Made by a program: the position numbers and the translations under genes. Positions 7,644 through 16,647 of a stretch of DNA of 64,000 bases are shown piece after piece. A model generated the notes under the pieces. That model was not told the DNA's origin and made no database searches. It was given only the letters and a program-made list of their open reading frames with translations. Position 1 is the first letter of the stretch. Each line of letters begins with the position of its first letter. Source of the DNA: Streptomyces canus (GTDB lineage: Bacteria > Actinomycetota > Actinomycetes > Streptomycetales > Streptomycetaceae); contig NZ_KQ948669.1 in NCBI RefSeq assembly GCF_001514145.1, positions 1-64,000 of the forward strand. The letters run 5' to 3'.

Positions 7644-9470
7644 TTGCGCGAGTTCACCAACCCTCCGTTGGCGTTGGCACCCCCGGTGGGCGGACTGGCC
7701 GACGTCGTCTTCGAGCATGCCCAGAACGGCCCCCTTCACATCGCCCTCGGCCGCAAGGACGAGAACGGACAGTGGCGGGACGTGACGTCCGCCGAGTTCC
7801 GCGACGAGGTCATGGCCCTCGCCAAGGGACTGCTCGCCCAGGGCATCCGCTTCGGTGACCGCGTCGCGATCATGTCCCGGACCCGCTACGAGTGGACGCT
7901 GTTCGACTTCGCGCTGTGGACGATCGGCGCGCAGGTGGTCCCGGTCTACCCGACCTCCTCCGCCGAGCAGTGCTTCTGGTCGCTGTACGACGCCGAGTGC
8001 ACGGCCGCGATCGTGGAAAACGAGGACCACGCGATGACGATCGCCACGGTCATCGACCGGCTGCCGCACCTGCACCGGCTGTGGCAGCTGGACTCCGGCG
8101 CGGTGCAGGAGTTGTACGACGCGGGCGCGGCCATCGAGGACGAGGTGGTGCACCGCCACCGGCAGGCCGTGACCCCGGACTCGACCGCGACGATCATCTA
8201 CACCTCGGGCACCACCGGCCGCCCCAAGGGCTGTGTGATCACCCACGGCAACTTCATGTTCGAGGCGGACACCATGATCGCGCGCTGGGAGCCGGTGTTC
8301 CACTCCAAGAAGGGCGACGAGGCGGCGACCCTGCTGTTCCTGCCGCTCGCGCACGTCTTCGGGCGGATGGTGCAGGTCGCCGCGATCCGTGGCCGGGTCC
8401 GCTTCGGTCACCAGCCGCAGATGAACGCGGCCGCCCTGCTGCCCGACCTCGCCGCGTTCAAGCCGACGTTCTTCCTCGGGGTGCCGTACATCTTCGAGAA
8501 GGTCTTCAACGCCTCCCGCCGCAAGGCCGAGAAGGAGGGCAAGGCCGGCCCGTTCGAGAAGGCCGTCGACGTGGCGGTGAAGTACGCGGAGGCCATGGAG
8601 GCCAAGGCCTGGGGGATCGGGCCCGGTCCGTCGGCGGGGCTGCGGATGCAGCACCAGCTCTTCGACAAGCTCGTCTACTCCAAGATGCGGGCGGCGATGG
8701 GCGGCCGGATCCGGCACGCGATGACCGGCGGCTCGGCCATGGACCGCAAGCTGGGGCTGTTCTTCGCCGGCGCCGGCGTCCACATCTACGAGGGGTACGG
8801 CCTCACCGAGACGACGGCGGCGGCGACCGCCAACCCGCCCGAGCGCACCCGCTACGGCACGGTCGGCCAGCCCATCCCCGGCATGACCGTACACATCGCG
8901 GACGACGGCGAGATCTGGCTGTACGGCGCCAACGTCTTCCAGGGCTATCTCAACAACGAGAAGGCCACCGACGAGACCCTCCACGACGGCTGGCTCGCCA
9001 CGGGCGACCTCGGCTCCCTCGACGAGGACGGCTATCTCACCATCACCGGCCGTAAGAAGGAGATCCTCGTCACCTCCGGCGGCAAGAGCGTCTCCCCCGG
9101 CGTGCTGGAGGAGCGGGTGCGCGACCATCCGCTGGTCTCGCAGTGCATCGTCGTGGGCAACGACCGCCCCTACATCGCCGCCCTGGTCACCCTCGACCAG
9201 GAGGCCGTCGAACACTGGCTGGGGATGCGCGACAAGCCGCGGATGTCGTCGGCCCAGCTGGTGCGCGACGCCGACCTGGAGACCGAGGTGCGGCGGGCGG
9301 TGGTCGCCGCCAACACCCTGGTCTCCCAGGCCGAGTCGATCCGCACCTTCCGTATCCTCGCCCAGCCCTTCACCGAGGAGCACGGGCTGCTGACCCCGTC
9401 CCTGAAGCTCAAGCGCAAGGCGATCGAGACGGCGTACGCGGACGAGGTCGAGGCGCTGTACCGGGCCTGA
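7644..9470 (+). CDS. Long-chain fatty acid--CoA ligase (AMP-forming)
   Basis: A 608-aa ANL-superfamily enzyme that activates fatty acids to acyl-CoA through acyl-adenylates. Motifs in order: the P-loop IIYTSGTTGRPKG (about 184-196), LPLAHVFGRM, YEGYGLTET (about 380), and WLATGDLGSLDEDGYLTITGR, followed by the hinge GRKKEILVTSGGKSVSP. It belongs to the FAA1/long-chain branch by length and insertions. The start is TTG 7644 with GGGGAG about 7 bp upstream. It is a single-gene unit, with a convergent neighbour 26 bp beyond its stop. Streptomyces carry many paralogues, so the exact fadD identity is open. Confidence 0.92.
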   Translation: MREFTNPPLALAPPVGGLADVVFEHAQNGPLHIALGRKDENGQWRDVTSAEFRDEVMALAKGLLAQGIRFGDRVAIMSRTRYEWTLFDFALWTIGAQVVPVYPTSSAEQCFWSLYDAECTAAIVENEDHAMTIATVIDRLPHLHRLWQLDSGAVQELYDAGAAIEDEVVHRHRQAVTPDSTATIIYTSGTTGRPKGCVITHGNFMFEADTMIARWEPVFHSKKGDEAATLLFLPLAHVFGRMVQVAAIRGRVRFGHQPQMNAAALLPDLAAFKPTFFLGVPYIFEKVFNASRRKAEKEGKAGPFEKAVDVAVKYAEAMEAKAWGIGPGPSAGLRMQHQLFDKLVYSKMRAAMGGRIRHAMTGGSAMDRKLGLFFAGAGVHIYEGYGLTETTAAATANPPERTRYGTVGQPIPGMTVHIADDGEIWLYGANVFQGYLNNEKATDETLHDGWLATGDLGSLDEDGYLTITGRKKEILVTSGGKSVSPGVLEERVRDHPLVSQCIVVGNDRPYIAALVTLDQEAVEHWLGMRDKPRMSSAQLVRDADLETEVRRAVVAANTLVSQAESIRTFRILAQPFTEEHGLLTPSLKLKRKAIETAYADEVEALYRA

Positions 9471-9496
9471 CGCCCGTGTCACGGCCTGACGGCCTG

Positions 9497-11527
9497 TCAG
9501 CTGATCGTCACGCGAAAGATCTTGTCCGATCCGTCCGCCGCTCCTCCGTTGTTGTCGCAGTTGGTGGTCGACAGCCACAGCTGGTCGGCGCCCGGCACCT
9601 TGGTGACCGTGCGCAGCCGGCCGTAGGTGCCCACGTAGTACGCGGTCGGCGTGCCGACGCTCTCGTTGTCGCCGTTGATCGGGATCCGCCACAGCCGCTC
9701 GCCGCGCAGGGAGGCCATGTAGACGACGTTGCGCACAATCGCGATGCCGCTCGGCGAGGCCTCCGAGACGTTCCAGGTGGCCTTCGGATTGGTCATCCCC
9801 GCGGTGGAGCAGGTGCCCTCGCAGATCGGCCAGCCGTAGTTGGCGCCGGGCTTGATCAGGTTCAGTTCGTCCTTGGAGCTGTTGCCGAACTCCGCTTCCC
9901 ACAGGCGGCCGTTGCGGTCGAAGGCGAGGCCCTGCGGGTTGCGGTGGCCGAGGCTGTAGACGTAGGTGCCGAACGGGTTGCCGGGAGCCGGCCTGCCGTC
10001 GGTGGTCATGCGCAGGATCTTGCCGTTGAGGGAGCTCTTGTCCTGCGCCAGGTCGGGTGTCTGGGCCTCGCCGGTGGAGACGTAGAGGTAGCCGTCGGGG
10101 CCGAGGGCGAGGCGGCCGCCGTTGTGGTAGCGGTTCTTCTTGATGCTCTGCAGGAGGACCGTGTAGTCGCTCAGCGTGGTCCCGTCGTACGTCATGCGGA
10201 CCACGCGGTTGCCCTCGGACGCGGTGTGCATGAAGTAGACGTGGTGGTTGGTCTCCCACTTCGGGTCGACGGCGACGCCGAGCAGTCCGCCCTCGCCGTT
10301 GGTGGTGACGGCGTTCGGGACCGTGCCGACCTGTGTCTTCGTGCCGTCCTTGGTCACCTTCCAGACTCGGAAGTCGTCCCGCTCGGTGACCAGCGCGCTC
10401 TTGCCATCGGGCAACCAGAAGATGCCCCAGGGGATGGTCCAGCCGGAGGAGAGAGTGGAGACGGAGGACGGGACGCCACCGTCGGTGGCACAGGCCTTGG
10501 TGGTGAAGGTGACCGTGTTGCTCGGCTGGCTGACGTTGCCGGCCGCGTCACGGGCGACGACATTCAGGCTGTACGGGCTGTTGCAGGCGAGCCCGGTCAG
10601 CGTGGTCGAGGTGCCGGCGGTGACGGACGTGTAGACGGTGGTGTCACTGCGCACGTCGTAGCCGACGACCGCCCGGTTGTCGGTGGAGGCGCCCCAGCTC
10701 AGGGCGGCGCTGTTCGCCGTGACGTCCGCCGCGGACAGGGTGCCGGGTTTGGTCGGCGGGGTGGTGTCGGAGCTGGGCTTGGTGGTGCAGTCGACGACGG
10801 GGCTCGCGGGGGATGTGTTGCCGGCCGCGTCACGGGCGATGACGGTCAGGTTGTAGGTGGTGCCGGGGGTGAGGCCGGTGAGCGCCTTGCTGGTCGAACC
10901 GCCCGGCGCCTCACCGATCTTGTTGCCGTGCTCGTAGAGGTCGTACGCCGTCACGCCCACGTTGTCCGTGGATGCGCCCCAGGCCAGCGTGAGCCCGTCC
11001 TCACCGATGTCGGAGCAAGCGGGCTGCCCGGGACGGCTCGGGGCCTGGGAGTCGGTGGCCGCGTCGACGCCGATGCGGTCGAGGTTGGGGCCTCCGGCGG
11101 CGGTGGTGGCGGTCGCGCGGATCTTGCCGGAGCCCGCGGTGAGCGGGACGTCGACGGTCCTGGTGGCCCAGGTGTTCCAGTCGGCGGTGGCCGGGAAGGA
11201 GACGGCCGACGCCACGACCGTGCCGTTCACGGAGATGTCCATGGGCCGGTCGGTCGCGGTCCCGTTGGCGTAGCGGAAGGTGACGGCCGTGGAGCCCGCG
11301 GAGGCGGCACTGACGGTGAACTCCACATAGGAGCCCTTGACGTTGGTGTAGTCGACGAAGCCGGTGCCCGTGTAGCCGGTGTGGTTGGTGGCCACCGTGC
11401 CCTGCACGACGGTCGCGTCTTCCGCCTGGTAGTCGGTGGCCGCGAGCGCGGTGGCCTGGCTCAGTCCGGCGAGGGGCAGCACGAGGGCCGCGGCGAGGCC
11501 GTAGGGCAGAACTCTCTTGATTTTCAC
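9497..11527 (-). CDS. Secreted PQQ-type sugar dehydrogenase with CBM35/6-like and two FN3 domains
   Basis: A 676-aa secreted protein, last of a five-gene run. Domains in order: signal peptide (residues 1-29, ends ALAA); CBM35/CBM6-like beta-sandwich (about 30-155; DYQAEDA, NHTGYTGTGFVDY); two fibronectin type III domains (about 160-250 and 255-345; both with TAYDLY/VGYDVR strands and VIARDAAGN); and a glucose/sorbosone dehydrogenase propeller (about 350-676; WGIFWLPDGKSALVTER, GEGGLLGVAVDP, SLGHRNPQGLAFD, NYGWPICEG). This family oxidises sugars with PQQ as cofactor, though relatives can be electron-transfer or lectin-like proteins. It starts at GTG 11527, 11 bp after the GH27-GH18 stop, with GAAGGGAAC upstream. 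Confidence 0.88.
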   Translation of the reverse strand: MKIKRVLPYGLAAALVLPLAGLSQATALAATDYQAEDATVVQGTVATNHTGYTGTGFVDYTNVKGSYVEFTVSAASAGSTAVTFRYANGTATDRPMDISVNGTVVASAVSFPATADWNTWATRTVDVPLTAGSGKIRATATTAAGGPNLDRIGVDAATDSQAPSRPGQPACSDIGEDGLTLAWGASTDNVGVTAYDLYEHGNKIGEAPGGSTSKALTGLTPGTTYNLTVIARDAAGNTSPASPVVDCTTKPSSDTTPPTKPGTLSAADVTANSAALSWGASTDNRAVVGYDVRSDTTVYTSVTAGTSTTLTGLACNSPYSLNVVARDAAGNVSQPSNTVTFTTKACATDGGVPSSVSTLSSGWTIPWGIFWLPDGKSALVTERDDFRVWKVTKDGTKTQVGTVPNAVTTNGEGGLLGVAVDPKWETNHHVYFMHTASEGNRVVRMTYDGTTLSDYTVLLQSIKKNRYHNGGRLALGPDGYLYVSTGEAQTPDLAQDKSSLNGKILRMTTDGRPAPGNPFGTYVYSLGHRNPQGLAFDRNGRLWEAEFGNSSKDELNLIKPGANYGWPICEGTCSTAGMTNPKATWNVSEASPSGIAIVRNVVYMASLRGERLWRIPINGDNESVGTPTAYYVGTYGRLRTVTKVPGADQLWLSTTNCDNNGGAADGSDKIFRVTIS

Positions 11528-11538
11528 GGATGTTCCCT

Positions 11539-13806
11539 TCAGCCCGTGTACTGGGTGAAGACCTTGAGGTAGTCGTACGGCTGCTGCGTCACACCGCTGC
11601 AGGAATCGCCGTCGGTGCCCGAGCCGCAGGGGCGGTCGCGGTTGACGGACCAGTAGGTGAGGCGCCCGATGTGGTGCTGCTGGGCGTAGGCGAGCATGGT
11701 CTTGAAGTCGGCGACCCGGACGCGCTCACCGGAGTCGTCCGTCGTGCCGTTCATCGACGACAGCCCGATGTGGGCGTAGGCGGTGGCGTCGCTGTACCCG
11801 TACGCCGACTTGACCCGTGCCTTGAGGCCCTCCATGGCCTGCGTGGTCAGGGTCCCCATGTTCGTGGTGCCGCCGCCGAAGTCGAACGGCATGATGCACC
11901 ACACGTCGTTCGCCAGACCGGAGTTCGCGGCCCGCTTGATCATGTCGACGCCGGTGGAGTCGGGACCGCTGGTGGTGGTGCCGAAGGTGATGACGGTCTT
12001 CAGTCCGGGGTTGTTGGCCTTCACCGTCTTCAGCGCGTCGACCACGCGCTGCCGCACCGTCGCGTTCGACCACTCGGTGTTCTCGATGTCGATGTCGAGG
12101 GCCTTCAGCCGGTACGCGTCGATCACCTTCTGGTAGGCGCCGGCGAGCGCCGAGGCGCCGGAACACTTCTCGCCGAGCTTGTTCCCGCTCCAGCCGCCGA
12201 CGGAGACGATCACGTCACCGCCGGCGGATCTGATCGCGTCGATCCTCGACTGGTCGGTGCCGCCGGTCAGCGGGCGCGAGCCGTCCCACTTCGGGTTGCA
12301 GCCGCCGTCGGAGAGGATGAACGCGAGGGTGAACCACTTGACGCCGGTCGCCGACATCACCGAAGTGGGGTTCTGCGGGTTGCCCCAGCCGAGGTACTCG
12401 TAAGGGGCGACGGCCATGCCCGGTGAAGCGGCCGCGCTCTTCAGGGAGTTGACGGGCTTCACGCGGATCAGCCGGGTCTCGCCGGGACGCAGAGTCGCGC
12501 TGTAGGAGTCGGCGATCGCACCCTTGTGGGAGCCGGACCACAGGTCGGTGACGTCTCCGGAGCCGGTGAAGCCGACCTGGGACCAGTCCACGGCGACCGT
12601 CGCGTTGCCGGACGTACCGGTGTTGAACAGGGCCACCACGTACTGGCCGTCGCTCTCCTTCTTGCTCCAGACCTGCTTGACCCCGCTGTTCACGATCCGC
12701 TTGGCGGCGACGCCGTCCTGGTCGACCCCGATGAGGCGGTCGTTGGTCAGCATCGCCTTGTCGACCGGGTCGAGATCGGTCAGGTCGGTGCCGATCAGGA
12801 GCGGCGAGGCGGCCATCGCCCAGAGGGTGAAGTGGGACCGGCGCTGGTCGGCGGTGAGGCCCACCCGATCGCCGTTGCCGATCTCCAGGGAGTCGAGGTC
12901 GTTCCAGCCGCCAGGGCCGGCGTGCGGCTGCCAGGAGGCCGCGGTGTTGAAGCGGGAGGAGACGTGCGACCAGTCGGTGAGCGGATAGCCGCTGCCGTTG
13001 TCACCGGGACCGCAGTAGCACTCCACGTCGCCCTGGGTGCGCCAGCTGTTCGCCAGCTTCTTCCAGGTGGAGGCGTCCGCTATCGGAAGGTTGTTGGACA
13101 GCGCGAAGTTGATGGGCCGTCCGGTGGCGCGCAGCGCCTTGTCCCAGGCCTGGACGTCGGGGACGTCCTGGCTGCCCACCCCGTCGATCTTGAGGTAGTC
13201 GACTCCCCAGGAGGCGAACTGCCGCGCCCAGGAGTTCACGAACTCCTGCGCGCCGGGCTTCCCGTAGTCGATGTAGTACATGTTCTTGCAGTTGTAGTTC
13301 TTCTCCGTCCTCGAGGTGTCCGCTATGTCCTTCGCGTGGAACGAGGTCCCCTCGATCGGCGTGTTCTTGGTGACGGCGTTCTTGGCGATGCCGGGCGTCA
13401 CGTAGAAGCCGAACTTCAGGCCCTTGGAATGGACGTAGTCGGCCAGCGCCTTGATACCGGACGGGAACTTGGCGGTGTCCACGGCCCAACGGCCGTAGGA
13501 GTCGACGACGAAACCGTTGGAGTCGCACTTCTGCCAGAAGTCGTCCAGGTTGATGTGGACGAAGCCGTGGTTCTTGAGGCCGCTGGACACGAGCGCGTCG
13601 GCCTGGGCCTTGATCTTCGCCTCGGTCGGCGAGCGGCGGACGAAACTCCAGCTGCTCCAGCCCATCGCGGGCCGGACGGACTGGCCGTTGTCGGAGGCGG
13701 CGGCCGGCCGGGCGGCGGCCAGCAGCGGGACGGCCGAGGCGATCAGCAGCCCGACCAGGGCCACGATCAGTGATCTGACACGGATGGCATGGGTGATGCC
13801 TTTCAT
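11539..13806 (-). CDS. Secreted GH27 alpha-galactosidase fused to a GH18 chitinase-like domain
   Basis: A 755-aa secreted protein. After a signal peptide (about 1-37) comes a GH27 module (about 45-455) with RPAMGWSSWSF, HINLDDFW, GVDYLKIDG (nucleophile Asp near 208) and GGWNDLDSLEIGNG, plus its C-terminal beta-sandwich (RLIRVKPVN). The second half (about 460-755) is GH18-like: KWFTLAFILSDGGCNPKWDG, GGDVIVSVGGWSG and ALDIDIENTEW, where D-x-D-x-E keeps the catalytic Glu position (about 575), then FGTTT and GRLTYWSVNRD. GH27 removes alpha-galactosyl side groups; the GH18-type partner would act on N-acetylglucosamine-containing chains or only bind them. The start is ATG 13806, overlapping the upstream stop as ATGA, with GAGGGG upstream. 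Confidence 0.88.
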   Translation of the reverse strand: MKGITHAIRVRSLIVALVGLLIASAVPLLAAARPAAASDNGQSVRPAMGWSSWSFVRRSPTEAKIKAQADALVSSGLKNHGFVHINLDDFWQKCDSNGFVVDSYGRWAVDTAKFPSGIKALADYVHSKGLKFGFYVTPGIAKNAVTKNTPIEGTSFHAKDIADTSRTEKNYNCKNMYYIDYGKPGAQEFVNSWARQFASWGVDYLKIDGVGSQDVPDVQAWDKALRATGRPINFALSNNLPIADASTWKKLANSWRTQGDVECYCGPGDNGSGYPLTDWSHVSSRFNTAASWQPHAGPGGWNDLDSLEIGNGDRVGLTADQRRSHFTLWAMAASPLLIGTDLTDLDPVDKAMLTNDRLIGVDQDGVAAKRIVNSGVKQVWSKKESDGQYVVALFNTGTSGNATVAVDWSQVGFTGSGDVTDLWSGSHKGAIADSYSATLRPGETRLIRVKPVNSLKSAAASPGMAVAPYEYLGWGNPQNPTSVMSATGVKWFTLAFILSDGGCNPKWDGSRPLTGGTDQSRIDAIRSAGGDVIVSVGGWSGNKLGEKCSGASALAGAYQKVIDAYRLKALDIDIENTEWSNATVRQRVVDALKTVKANNPGLKTVITFGTTTSGPDSTGVDMIKRAANSGLANDVWCIMPFDFGGGTTNMGTLTTQAMEGLKARVKSAYGYSDATAYAHIGLSSMNGTTDDSGERVRVADFKTMLAYAQQHHIGRLTYWSVNRDRPCGSGTDGDSCSGVTQQPYDYLKVFTQYTG

Positions 13807-15839
13807 GACTGTCCCCTCTTCGCGGGAGTCGCGTACGAGGTGCCGATCCACGCCTCGTCGATCCGCAGCCGCTGGTAGCGGGTCGTGTCGGTGGAGGCGG
13901 CCCAGGTGGAGCCGACTTCGAGGCGGACGTAGCGGGCGCCTGCCGCGGTCAGGTCGATGCCCTGGATGCCGCGGCGGCTCGGCAGTTGGCCGGCCTTCAC
14001 CGGGCTGCCCCAGGTGGAGCCGTCGGCGCTCAGATACACCTTGTAGTCCTTGATCCGCGCCGACTGCTCGGTGTCCGAGCGGGCGTAGGCGACGGAGTCC
14101 TCTCGCTGGTTGAGCCCGAGGTACTGGACCTTCTTCGAGCTGCCGAGGTCGAAGGTGAGGCTCACCGGGAGGGATGTGTCGCTGTCCCAGTAGGTGCGGT
14201 AGTCACCGTCACCGGCGGCCGAGCCCGCGTGACCGCTCGCCGAGGCGCTCGCGCTCACCTTGACGCCGGTGAGGATGCCCTGGCGGCCGGCCGTGGTGAC
14301 CTTGAACACCGTGTCGTACGGGTCCCAGGCACCGAGGCCGGTGAGGGTGAGTACGCCGCCCGACTGCGACCACGAAACCGCCGCGCCCGTACGGAGGTTG
14401 GTGACCGACGCGACACGGTAGCCGTTGTCGCGGATGCGCAGGGTGCTGGTGCTGGGCGGGGTCAGGACGTGGATGTACTGGCGGTCGGGGTCGGTCTTGC
14501 TGATCGTGGTCACGCCGTGGGCGCCGTCGTTCCAGAATCCCGGTTTGAGCCCGCCGTACAGGTAGCCGCCGCCCTCCGTGCCGTGCAGGGACTCCCAGAT
14601 GGGGTCGAGGTAGGAGTTCGCGAAGTTGTTGAAGTCGGCCTGGTTGGCTGGGAACTTACCGTTGACCTGGGCGGTCTCGGCCATCAGCGCCTTCACGGAC
14701 GAGCCGGTGTTGGTGACGAGGCGGCCGAGGGTGAGCATCTTGTCGACCGACGGGTCGGTGCCGCCGTACCACCAGGCGCCGGTGGAGGGCAGCTTGAAGT
14801 CGGCTTCGGTGAGGCGTGGTTGGGCCGTGTAGACCGCCTGCGGGTAGTCGTACCCGGGCGTCATCCCCGTCTTCTGCTCATTGCTGATCATGTCCATGAT
14901 CGGCGTGTCTTCGTTGTTGTTGCTGAGCGTGTAGTTCGGACGCTTCTCGTAGATCTGCTGGTAGAGGTCGTGGCTCTCCCAGTAGGCGTTGTCGTTGTCG
15001 ATCCAGAAGCCGCCGAGGTCGGGATAGCGGTTCATGACCTCGAAGAAGTTGTCGTAACTGAACTGTCCGAAGCCGTCGTTGGTGGTCAGGTCGACGTTCT
15101 TGCCCTTGTGGGCGGAGTAGGCGGCCGAGTCGAGCCACTCGTGGCCGCCCTCGTCGTGCCACTGGGGATCGTTGGTCATGTAGAGGATCACCTTCAGCCC
15201 CTTGGCCTTCGCGGCGGTGACCAGTTCACCCAGGAAGTCGCGTTGGGTGGAGCAGGAGCCCGGGATCTTCGACGGCCAGGCGCGGGCGTAACCGAGACGG
15301 CTGTGGAAGGAGGCGAGGACGAGGTACTGCGTGTGCAGCTTCTGGGCCTCCTTCACCCAGTAGTCGGCGTTCCAGCCTCCGTTCGTGACGTCGGCCTCCC
15401 AGGCGGTGCAGCTGGTGTGGGCGGGCGCGGTGCGCAGGCCCCAGTGCAGGAACAGTCCGCCCACCGAGGCGCGGAGGAAGTCCTGGCGGGGGTTGTCCAG
15501 ATCCAGCGGCTCGGCCGCCGTACCGCAGTCCTGGCCTCCCGAGACCCGCAGGGCGCCGCCGGACGTGTTGTGGCTGTCCGTCAGGCAGCTGCCCGTCACG
15601 TCCTGGAAGCCCACGTCGAACCGGGAGCCGCCGCCGTTCTTCGCCGTGTTGACGGCGGGGGTGTCGTTGGCGGAGCCGTCTCCCTTGGCGCCATAGTCGC
15701 GTACGTCGAAGACGGTGGCGGCTCGGGGTGGCTCCTGCGGGGTGGCCGGGGCCGCCGGGTGGCTGAGTCCGAGGACGGCGGCGACGACGACGAGGACGAT
15801 CGCCGCCGCTCGGGAGCGTGGGGCAGTGGGGGGTTTCAA
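13803..15839 (-). CDS. Secreted GH29-like alpha-L-fucosidase with C-terminal F5/8 type C domain
   Basis: A 678-aa secreted protein from TTG 15839 (GAGGAG upstream). After the signal peptide, residues 42-60 read VFDVRDYGAKGDGSANDT, the opening signature of pectate-lyase-like right-handed beta-helix proteins, but no beta-helix follows. From about residue 115 a GH29-type barrel begins: FLRASVGGLFLHWGL, VLASFHSRLGYARAWPS, LGGFWIDNDN (nucleophile Asp), then WYGGTDPS. A coagulation-factor 5/8 C domain (CBM32-like) fills about 530-660 (TYWDSDTSLPVSLTFDLGS, YVRLEVGSTW). It would release alpha-L-fucose from plant or animal glycans. Its stop overlaps the next gene's start (ATGA), suggesting translational coupling. 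Confidence 0.82.
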   Translation of the reverse strand: MKPPTAPRSRAAAIVLVVVAAVLGLSHPAAPATPQEPPRAATVFDVRDYGAKGDGSANDTPAVNTAKNGGGSRFDVGFQDVTGSCLTDSHNTSGGALRVSGGQDCGTAAEPLDLDNPRQDFLRASVGGLFLHWGLRTAPAHTSCTAWEADVTNGGWNADYWVKEAQKLHTQYLVLASFHSRLGYARAWPSKIPGSCSTQRDFLGELVTAAKAKGLKVILYMTNDPQWHDEGGHEWLDSAAYSAHKGKNVDLTTNDGFGQFSYDNFFEVMNRYPDLGGFWIDNDNAYWESHDLYQQIYEKRPNYTLSNNNEDTPIMDMISNEQKTGMTPGYDYPQAVYTAQPRLTEADFKLPSTGAWWYGGTDPSVDKMLTLGRLVTNTGSSVKALMAETAQVNGKFPANQADFNNFANSYLDPIWESLHGTEGGGYLYGGLKPGFWNDGAHGVTTISKTDPDRQYIHVLTPPSTSTLRIRDNGYRVASVTNLRTGAAVSWSQSGGVLTLTGLGAWDPYDTVFKVTTAGRQGILTGVKVSASASASGHAGSAAGDGDYRTYWDSDTSLPVSLTFDLGSSKKVQYLGLNQREDSVAYARSDTEQSARIKDYKVYLSADGSTWGSPVKAGQLPSRRGIQGIDLTAAGARYVRLEVGSTWAASTDTTRYQRLRIDEAWIGTSYATPAKRGQS

Positions 15840-15851
15840 GATGACGGCTCC

Positions 15852-16643
15852 TCAGACCAGTTGGTAACCACGGAGGTTGCTGAGCAGCAAGTACGTGTTC
15901 TGGAGGGAGCCCGAGGTGTCGCCGAGGGAGCGGTAGATGCCCCACTTCGGGCGGACCCGGTCGGCCAGGAAGGTGTCGACGCCGGTCTTCGACGCGTCGA
16001 TGACGGTCGAGCCACCGGACTTGAGGATCCAGCGGACCGAACCCGCCGAGCCGTCGCCGACCTTGATCTGGAAGTCGACGTCGGTCCACTTGTCGTGCAG
16101 CGGGTCCAGGTCGGTGCGGCCGACGAGGATGTCGTCGATGGCGAGTTTCAGCTCGATGGTCTGCTTGCCGTTCACCCGGCGCAGGGACTGCACGACGATC
16201 GGCGAGGTGCCGCTGCCGGGCTGCTTCATCTGCATGATGTGGGTGAAGGTGGTGGTCGCCTTCAGGGAGCTCGGGATGTACATCGAGTAGGTGACCCGCC
16301 AGGTCTGGCCCTTCGTCCACTTCAGGTAGTTGCTTCCGCTGCCGTTGCGCAGCCCTGTGACCTCCTGGCGCTGGCGGTCGGTCGAGGTGTCGCGGTCGAC
16401 GGTGTGCATGTCGAAGCGCCAGTTGTTGCCGGTGGCGTAGATGTGCGGCTGTCCGGCGGAGTGCGAGTCGGCACGGTCGTCCTCGATCGTCTCGAAGGCG
16501 CCGAGGCCGTCGCCGCTCGCGGAGGGGGCCCACTTCTGCTGCCAGGAGGCGGCGTGGGCGGTGGTCGCCGTCGGCAGACCGACCGCGGCCGCCGTGGCAC
16601 CGCCGAGCGCGGCGCCCAGCAAGGACCTTCTGGATGTGTTCAT
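15852..16643 (-). CDS. Tat-exported jelly-roll protein, polysaccharide lyase-like
   Basis: A 263-aa protein. The N-terminus NTSRRSLLGAALGG with a following AHA cleavage site is a twin-arginine (Tat) signal. The mature part is beta-rich with DMHTVDRDT, RVTYSMYIPS, FTHIMQMKQ, DVDFQIKVGDG and KWGIYRS, resembling the concanavalin-like fold of heparin-lyase-I and PL7/PL20-type secreted lyases. Catalytic residues cannot be assigned with confidence. ATG 16643 is chosen because GAGGTG, inside the end of the GH105 gene, sits 8 bp before it; an upstream GTG lies within that ribosome binding site. The gap to GH105 is 4 bp, to GH29 12 bp. Confidence 0.68.
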   Translation of the reverse strand: MNTSRRSLLGAALGGATAAAVGLPTATTAHAASWQQKWAPSASGDGLGAFETIEDDRADSHSAGQPHIYATGNNWRFDMHTVDRDTSTDRQRQEVTGLRNGSGSNYLKWTKGQTWRVTYSMYIPSSLKATTTFTHIMQMKQPGSGTSPIVVQSLRRVNGKQTIELKLAIDDILVGRTDLDPLHDKWTDVDFQIKVGDGSAGSVRWILKSGGSTVIDASKTGVDTFLADRVRPKWGIYRSLGDTSGSLQNTYLLLSNLRGYQLV

Positions 16644-16647
16644 GACA

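Noticed and set aside
9486..9500. Terminator CTGAC-N5-GTCAG between the ligase and dehydrogenase genes
   Set aside because: The stem is only 5 bp and part of it lies inside the dehydrogenase stop region, too weak to call.
7611..10259. An 882-codon open frame antisense to the acyl-CoA ligase
   Set aside because: It spans two real genes on their opposite or shifted frames and has no recognisable domain or ribosome binding site.
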